A stretch of 64,000 bases of DNA from Sphingosinicella xenopeptidilytica (GTDB lineage: Bacteria > Pseudomonadota > Alphaproteobacteria > Sphingomonadales > Sphingomonadaceae). The stretch spans positions 186,001 to 250,000 of the forward strand of contig NZ_JBHTIK010000015.1 in NCBI RefSeq assembly GCF_042676985.1, in the 5' to 3' direction. Shown piece after piece: positions 60,731 through 64,000 of this stretch. Position 1 is the stretch's first letter; every line of letters starts with the position of its first letter. Made by a program: the position numbers and the translations under genes. Below the pieces are notes generated by a model. It was given only the letters and a program-made list of their open reading frames with translations. It was not told where the DNA came from and searched no databases.

Positions 60731-61329
60731 GCGCCGTGCGTCGCCGTGGGCGAAGCCGTGCGCTCCGGGCTGTCGATCGCACACTCGCGGGTAATGAGAT
60801 CGTAAGCGAAGACGAGCTTCGTCCAGCCGCTGACGATCGTTGCGAAAAAGCCCAGCTCAAGGATTTCCGCATCGGAGAAATACGCCGCGAGCCGAGCGTA
60901 AAGCGTCGGCGTGAGCAGTGGGTCGGCGTTGCGGATCACGAACAGTTCGGCGAGCGCGAGCACGGCCTGCTCCTGCGCGCTGAACAGCGGGCTCGATGCA
61001 TCGCCCATGGCGTCGATCTGCGCCTGTGACCAGCCGGCGGCGAGCGCGGCGGGGACGTTGTGCGCATTGCAGACGAAACAGCCATTGGTGAGCGAGAGCT
61101 TCAGACGCACCAGCTCCTTCCACTTGCGATCGACGACCATGTCGCCGCCAGCATTGTCGAAGAGCGCGCCGTAGAAATTCGCCTGATACCAGCGATAGAG
61201 CGCCGGGTGATGGCCGAACACTTCGAGACGCACGCCGTCCCCGGCGACATCGATGCTCGCCTCGCGGAGCGCGCGCAGATCGTCCGGTAAGGCTTCGGGC
61301 GCGACGCGGCCCAGCAATGGATTCGGCAC
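60727..61329 (-). CDS. Carboxymuconolactone decarboxylase (CMD/AhpD) family protein
   Basis: 200-residue helical protein with ELVRLKLSLTNGCFVCNAHN, containing the C-x-x-C and His motif of AhpD-like CMD proteins, then AALAAGWSQAQIDAMGD and FSAQEQAVLALAELFV. Possible peroxidase-like or decarboxylase-type function; not resolvable here. It is divergent from the P450 gene, with CATCGTTAG in the intergenic region. Confidence 0.86.
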   Translation of the reverse strand: MPNPLLGRVAPEALPDDLRALREASIDVAGDGVRLEVFGHHPALYRWYQANFYGALFDNAGGDMVVDRKWKELVRLKLSLTNGCFVCNAHNVPAALAAGWSQAQIDAMGDASSPLFSAQEQAVLALAELFVIRNADPLLTPTLYARLAAYFSDAEILELGFFATIVSGWTKLVFAYDLITRECAIDSPERTASPTATHGA

Positions 61330-61370
61330 AACCTACCTCCCACACCTGCTTTTTTCGCAATTTATACAAT

Positions 61371-61379
61371 CATCGTTAG
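61371..61379. promoter_or_regulatory. CATCGTTAG half-site between CMD and P450 genes
   Basis: CATCGTTAG at 61371-61379 is identical to the right half of the 54724 palindrome. It lies in the divergent region 61330-61489, where both promoters should be. Confidence 0.45.
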
Positions 61380-61489
61380 ATAATGAACCTCAAAAAACAA
61401 CACCAGCCTTTGAACAGCGTTGCAAAGACGTCGAGAATATCGTTATCTATCGATGTAAGCCGGAAAATGGGCGCCATGGGGAGATGGGA

Positions 61490-62731
61490 ATGTCAGCCAG
61501 CGCAGCGACGATCGACGCCGACTTCGATGTCAATTTCGCCGATCCCGCCTTCCTTGCCGATCCGTGGACGCCGCTCACGCGCCTTCAAGAGGAAGCGCCG
61601 GTGTTCTTCAGCCGCAACCAGGGCGGCTGGGTGATCTCCCGCCACGAGGACGTGCGCGCCTGCTATGCCGACCGCCGGCTTTCGGCGGCGCGCGGCGACC
61701 AGTTCTTCCGGGGTATGCCGCCCGAGATCCTAGCGCAGACCGAGGCGGTGCGCGCCTTCAACCGCTACAACGTCAACCGCATGGACGGCCGCGACCACAC
61801 GCGCGTCCGCGCGCTCCTGCTGCGGGCGTTCGACGCTGGCGCAATCCGCAAGGTCGAACAGTTCATCGGCGAGGTCGTCGAAGACGTGCTCGACGAATGC
61901 GGGCGGCTCGGCAAATTCGAATTCCTTGAAACCGTGAGCGCGGTGCTGCCGACCCGCGTGATGCAGCGCCTGTTCGGGTTGCCCGACGAATATCGTCCGT
62001 TGTTGTTCAATCTCGCCAGCCAATTCACATCGGCGAGTTCCGCGGCCGCCGTCACGCCGGAGCTGCTGATCCAGCTCGACAAGGCGATCCGCGCCATCAA
62101 CGCCGTGTTCGATACGTTCATTCCGCTCCGCGAAAAGGAACCGGGCGATGATCTCATCTCGATGATGGTCCATGCCCGCGACGGACTGAACAAGCTGAGC
62201 CACGAAGAGATGCTCTACAATCTCGTCGGTCTCGTCGTCGCCGGGGCGGAAACCACCGCCCATTCGCTCGCCACGCAGACCGCGCGCATCGCCCGCGACC
62301 CCGCGCTCACGCAGCGGCTGCGCGACGATCCCGACTGCGCCTTCGCGCTCACCACCGAACTGCTCCGCTATCCGGGCACGGTGAAGTGCATGACGCGCTA
62401 TGCGGCCGAGGATATTGAGCTGCGCGGTCAGAAGATCGCCAAGGGCGATCTCATCTGGATCATGAACGCTGGCGCCAATGTCGACACGCGCGTTTTCAGC
62501 GACCCGTTCACGACGATCATCGACCGCCCCAACGCACGCGATTCAATGGCGTTCGGACCGGGGCTCCATTTCTGCATCGGGCACCTGCTGGCGCGCACCG
62601 AGCTTGCCGAATTCCTGAAGCGCGCCTTCCGCCGCTTCGACATCGCGATCCTGCAGGACGATGTCGAAATGCTCTCCAGCTACATTTTCTACGGCTTCCG
62701 CAGCCTCGACGTCCGCTTCACAGCGCGCTGA
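61490..62731 (+). CDS. Cytochrome P450
   Basis: Heme monooxygenase of 413 residues. The I-helix is VGLVVAGAETTAHSLATQTA, the ExxR segment is ALTTELLRYPGT and the heme loop FGPGLHFCIGHLLARTEL contains Cys362. RFDIAILQDD follows. ATG 61490 after GGGGAGATGG fits the alignment; in-frame codons further upstream lack a ribosome site. No ferredoxin or reductase gene is adjacent. Probably oxidises the pathway substrate. Divergent from the CMD gene. Confidence 0.93.
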   Translation: MSASAATIDADFDVNFADPAFLADPWTPLTRLQEEAPVFFSRNQGGWVISRHEDVRACYADRRLSAARGDQFFRGMPPEILAQTEAVRAFNRYNVNRMDGRDHTRVRALLLRAFDAGAIRKVEQFIGEVVEDVLDECGRLGKFEFLETVSAVLPTRVMQRLFGLPDEYRPLLFNLASQFTSASSAAAVTPELLIQLDKAIRAINAVFDTFIPLREKEPGDDLISMMVHARDGLNKLSHEEMLYNLVGLVVAGAETTAHSLATQTARIARDPALTQRLRDDPDCAFALTTELLRYPGTVKCMTRYAAEDIELRGQKIAKGDLIWIMNAGANVDTRVFSDPFTTIIDRPNARDSMAFGPGLHFCIGHLLARTELAEFLKRAFRRFDIAILQDDVEMLSSYIFYGFRSLDVRFTAR

Positions 62732-62734
62732 TCC

Positions 62735-63493
62735 ATGACACGACTTTCGGGAAAGGTCGCGCTCGTCACCGGCGGCGCACGGGGCATCGGGCGCGCGATC
62801 GTCGAGCGTTTCGCGGCGGAAGGCGCGCACGTGATGATCGCCGACATCGTGGAGGATGAAGGCCGCGCGCTTGCCGCAGCACTACCCGATGCGATGTTCC
62901 ACACGCTCGATGTCTCGAAGAGCGCGGACTGGGATGCGGCAATCACGGCGCTACAGGCGCGGTTCGGGCCGCTCGGCGTGCTCGTCAACAATGCCGGAAC
63001 CAGCATGAGCGGCTCGATCGCCGACGCCCCGGAGGCGGACTGGCACCGGATCATGGACATCAATGCGCTCGGCGCCTTCCTCGGCTGCCAGCGCGCGGTG
63101 CACGCGATGGGCGTGCACGGCGGCTCCATCATCAACGTCGCATCGAGCCGGGGCCAGCGCCCGTCGTCCGGGCAAGCGATCTATTCGGCTTCCAAGGCGG
63201 CCGTGCTCAGCCTGACGCGCAGCGTCGCGCTCCACTGCGGCGAAAACGGCCTGCCGATCCGCTGCAACGCGCTCTGCCCCGGCGTCATCGAAACGCCGCT
63301 GCTGCGCCAGCACATGGCGAGCCTCGGCGATGAAGCTGCCGCGCGCGTCCAGCTCGGCGCGATGCAGGTGATGAACCGCATCGGACAGCCCGAGGAGATC
63401 GCCGCCGCCGCCCTGTTCCTCGCCTCCGACGAGGCGAGCTTCGTGACCGGCGCCGAACTCAACGCCGACGGTGGCTTCCGCATCCGCGACTAG
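62735..63493 (+). CDS. SDR family oxidoreductase
   Basis: 252-residue classical short-chain dehydrogenase: cofactor motif VTGGARGIGRAI, VNNAGTSMSGS, catalytic Ser-Tyr-Lys in NVASSRGQRPSSGQAIYSAS and SASKAAVLSLTR, and CPGVIETPLLR. Stands 3 bp after the P450 stop, so the two genes are probably co-translated; alcohol oxidation after hydroxylation is a sensible pathway step (inference). Confidence 0.93.
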   Translation: MTRLSGKVALVTGGARGIGRAIVERFAAEGAHVMIADIVEDEGRALAAALPDAMFHTLDVSKSADWDAAITALQARFGPLGVLVNNAGTSMSGSIADAPEADWHRIMDINALGAFLGCQRAVHAMGVHGGSIINVASSRGQRPSSGQAIYSASKAAVLSLTRSVALHCGENGLPIRCNALCPGVIETPLLRQHMASLGDEAAARVQLGAMQVMNRIGQPEEIAAAALFLASDEASFVTGAELNADGGFRIRD

Positions 63494-63999
63494 CGCGCGA
63501 AGAGCGCCTTCAGGCCTTCGATGCTGGCCCTGTAGAACGCTTCGATGCGCTCGCCGAGCGCGTCCGGCGACACGCGAAAATCGCGCGCTTCGGAAGACCA
63601 GGCGATCCGCGTGCCACCGCCCGGCAGCGCCGTGAGCCGGATGTATCCGCGCACGTCCGCCGCAGGCAGGCCGTGCGGTTCCAGAATATCGTATGCAATC
63701 TCGTAGCGACTGGCATCGAGATCGACGAGCCGTTCGCGCACGGTGCGCTCGCCGAGCGTGAGGGTGCGCACCGCGCCGATCCCCTGCCCTTCGATCCCGC
63801 ACGCATCGACACCGGCAATCCAGCGTTCGACACCATCGAAGCGCGCAATCTCGGGCCAGAGCCTGTCGACGGGCGCGTCGAGTTTCGCGCGAACCTCGGC
63901 GTAGCGACGGCGCGCGCCCGCGAGCATTTCCAGCACGTCGACGAGGTCATCCGGCATCGACAGGAACGGCGAATGACCCGAATCGATCTCCACCACATC
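63490..63999 (-). CDS. C-terminal part of an alpha/beta hydrolase-SRPBCC fusion, cut by window
   Basis: The frame stays open to the right edge, so only the last 170 residues are seen. The first 30 (EIDSGHSPFLSMPDDLVDVL) look like the end of an alpha/beta hydrolase, including the catalytic-type His of DSGHSPFLS. The rest is an SRPBCC domain: APVDRLWPEIARFDGVERWI, IGAVRTLTLGERTVRERLVD and YIRLTALPGGGTRIAWSSEA. Convergent with the SDR gene, overlapping by 4 bp. Confidence 0.8.
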   Translation of the reverse strand, partial: DVVEIDSGHSPFLSMPDDLVDVLEMLAGARRRYAEVRAKLDAPVDRLWPEIARFDGVERWIAGVDACGIEGQGIGAVRTLTLGERTVRERLVDLDASRYEIAYDILEPHGLPAADVRGYIRLTALPGGGTRIAWSSEARDFRVSPDALGERIEAFYRASIEGLKALFAR

Positions 64000-64000
64000 G

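Overview
The window looks like a chromosomal segment of a GC-rich alphaproteobacterium, most probably a sphingomonad (inference). The basis is the ntrYX-hfq-hflX order, the mltB-rlpA-dac-tmk-holB-metG-tatD run, a PEP-CTERM protein, and a large TonB-dependent receptor inside a catabolic cluster.

There are three blocks. (1) Positions 1-17542 are core chromosome. They hold ntrY (cut at the 5' edge), ntrX, hfq, hflX, mazG, a truncated hemoglobin with an FNR-type box upstream, and a phospholipase D family protein. A ten-gene minus-strand run (17374 down to 8102) follows, for cell-wall and housekeeping functions, and the block ends with a tRNA-Ser(UGA).

(2) About 17543-44890 is an accessory island that starts at the tRNA 3' end and is visibly less GC-rich. 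It has a large serine recombinase module at each end. The left one is recombinase + DUF2924 + DUF3489. The right one is recombinase + two ParB-like proteins + ParB-methyltransferase + DUF5681 + terminase, with no virion genes. Between them lie stacked defence-type modules: (a) a translationally coupled four-gene operon of MBL-fold protein, E2-E1-JAB fusion, patatin-like phospholipase and a second MBL-fold protein, preceded by a DUF2235 hydrolase; (b) a helical/winged-helix-like protein with a PD-(D/E)XK-like nuclease; (c) a type II restriction-modification set with Vsr, C5 methylase, Eco29kI-type GIY-YIG nuclease, HNH nuclease and XRE regulator; (d) a further pair of unknown protein and PD-(D/E)XK-like protein. 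Module (a) is the best candidate for an undescribed system. It combines CBASS-like ancillary parts (Cap2-like E2-E1, Cap3-like JAB, CapV-like patatin) with two MBL proteins and has no recognisable CD-NTase.

(3) Positions 45000-64000 return to the chromosome. A PEP-CTERM protein sits behind a consensus sigma-54 promoter. It is followed by a catabolic cluster: CoA ligase, alpha/beta hydrolase, two enoyl-CoA hydratases, acyl-CoA dehydrogenase, FadH/BaiH-type flavin reductase, CaiB/BaiF CoA-transferase, TonB receptor, MFS transporter, epoxide-hydrolase-like and SnoaL-like enzymes, CMD protein, P450, SDR and a hydrolase-SRPBCC fusion cut by the right edge. A TetR regulator and recurring CTAACA/TGTTAG-type sites in the divergent promoters suggest one regulon. 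The gene set suits uptake and CoA-dependent breakdown of a cyclic, terpenoid- or steroid-like substrate (inference).
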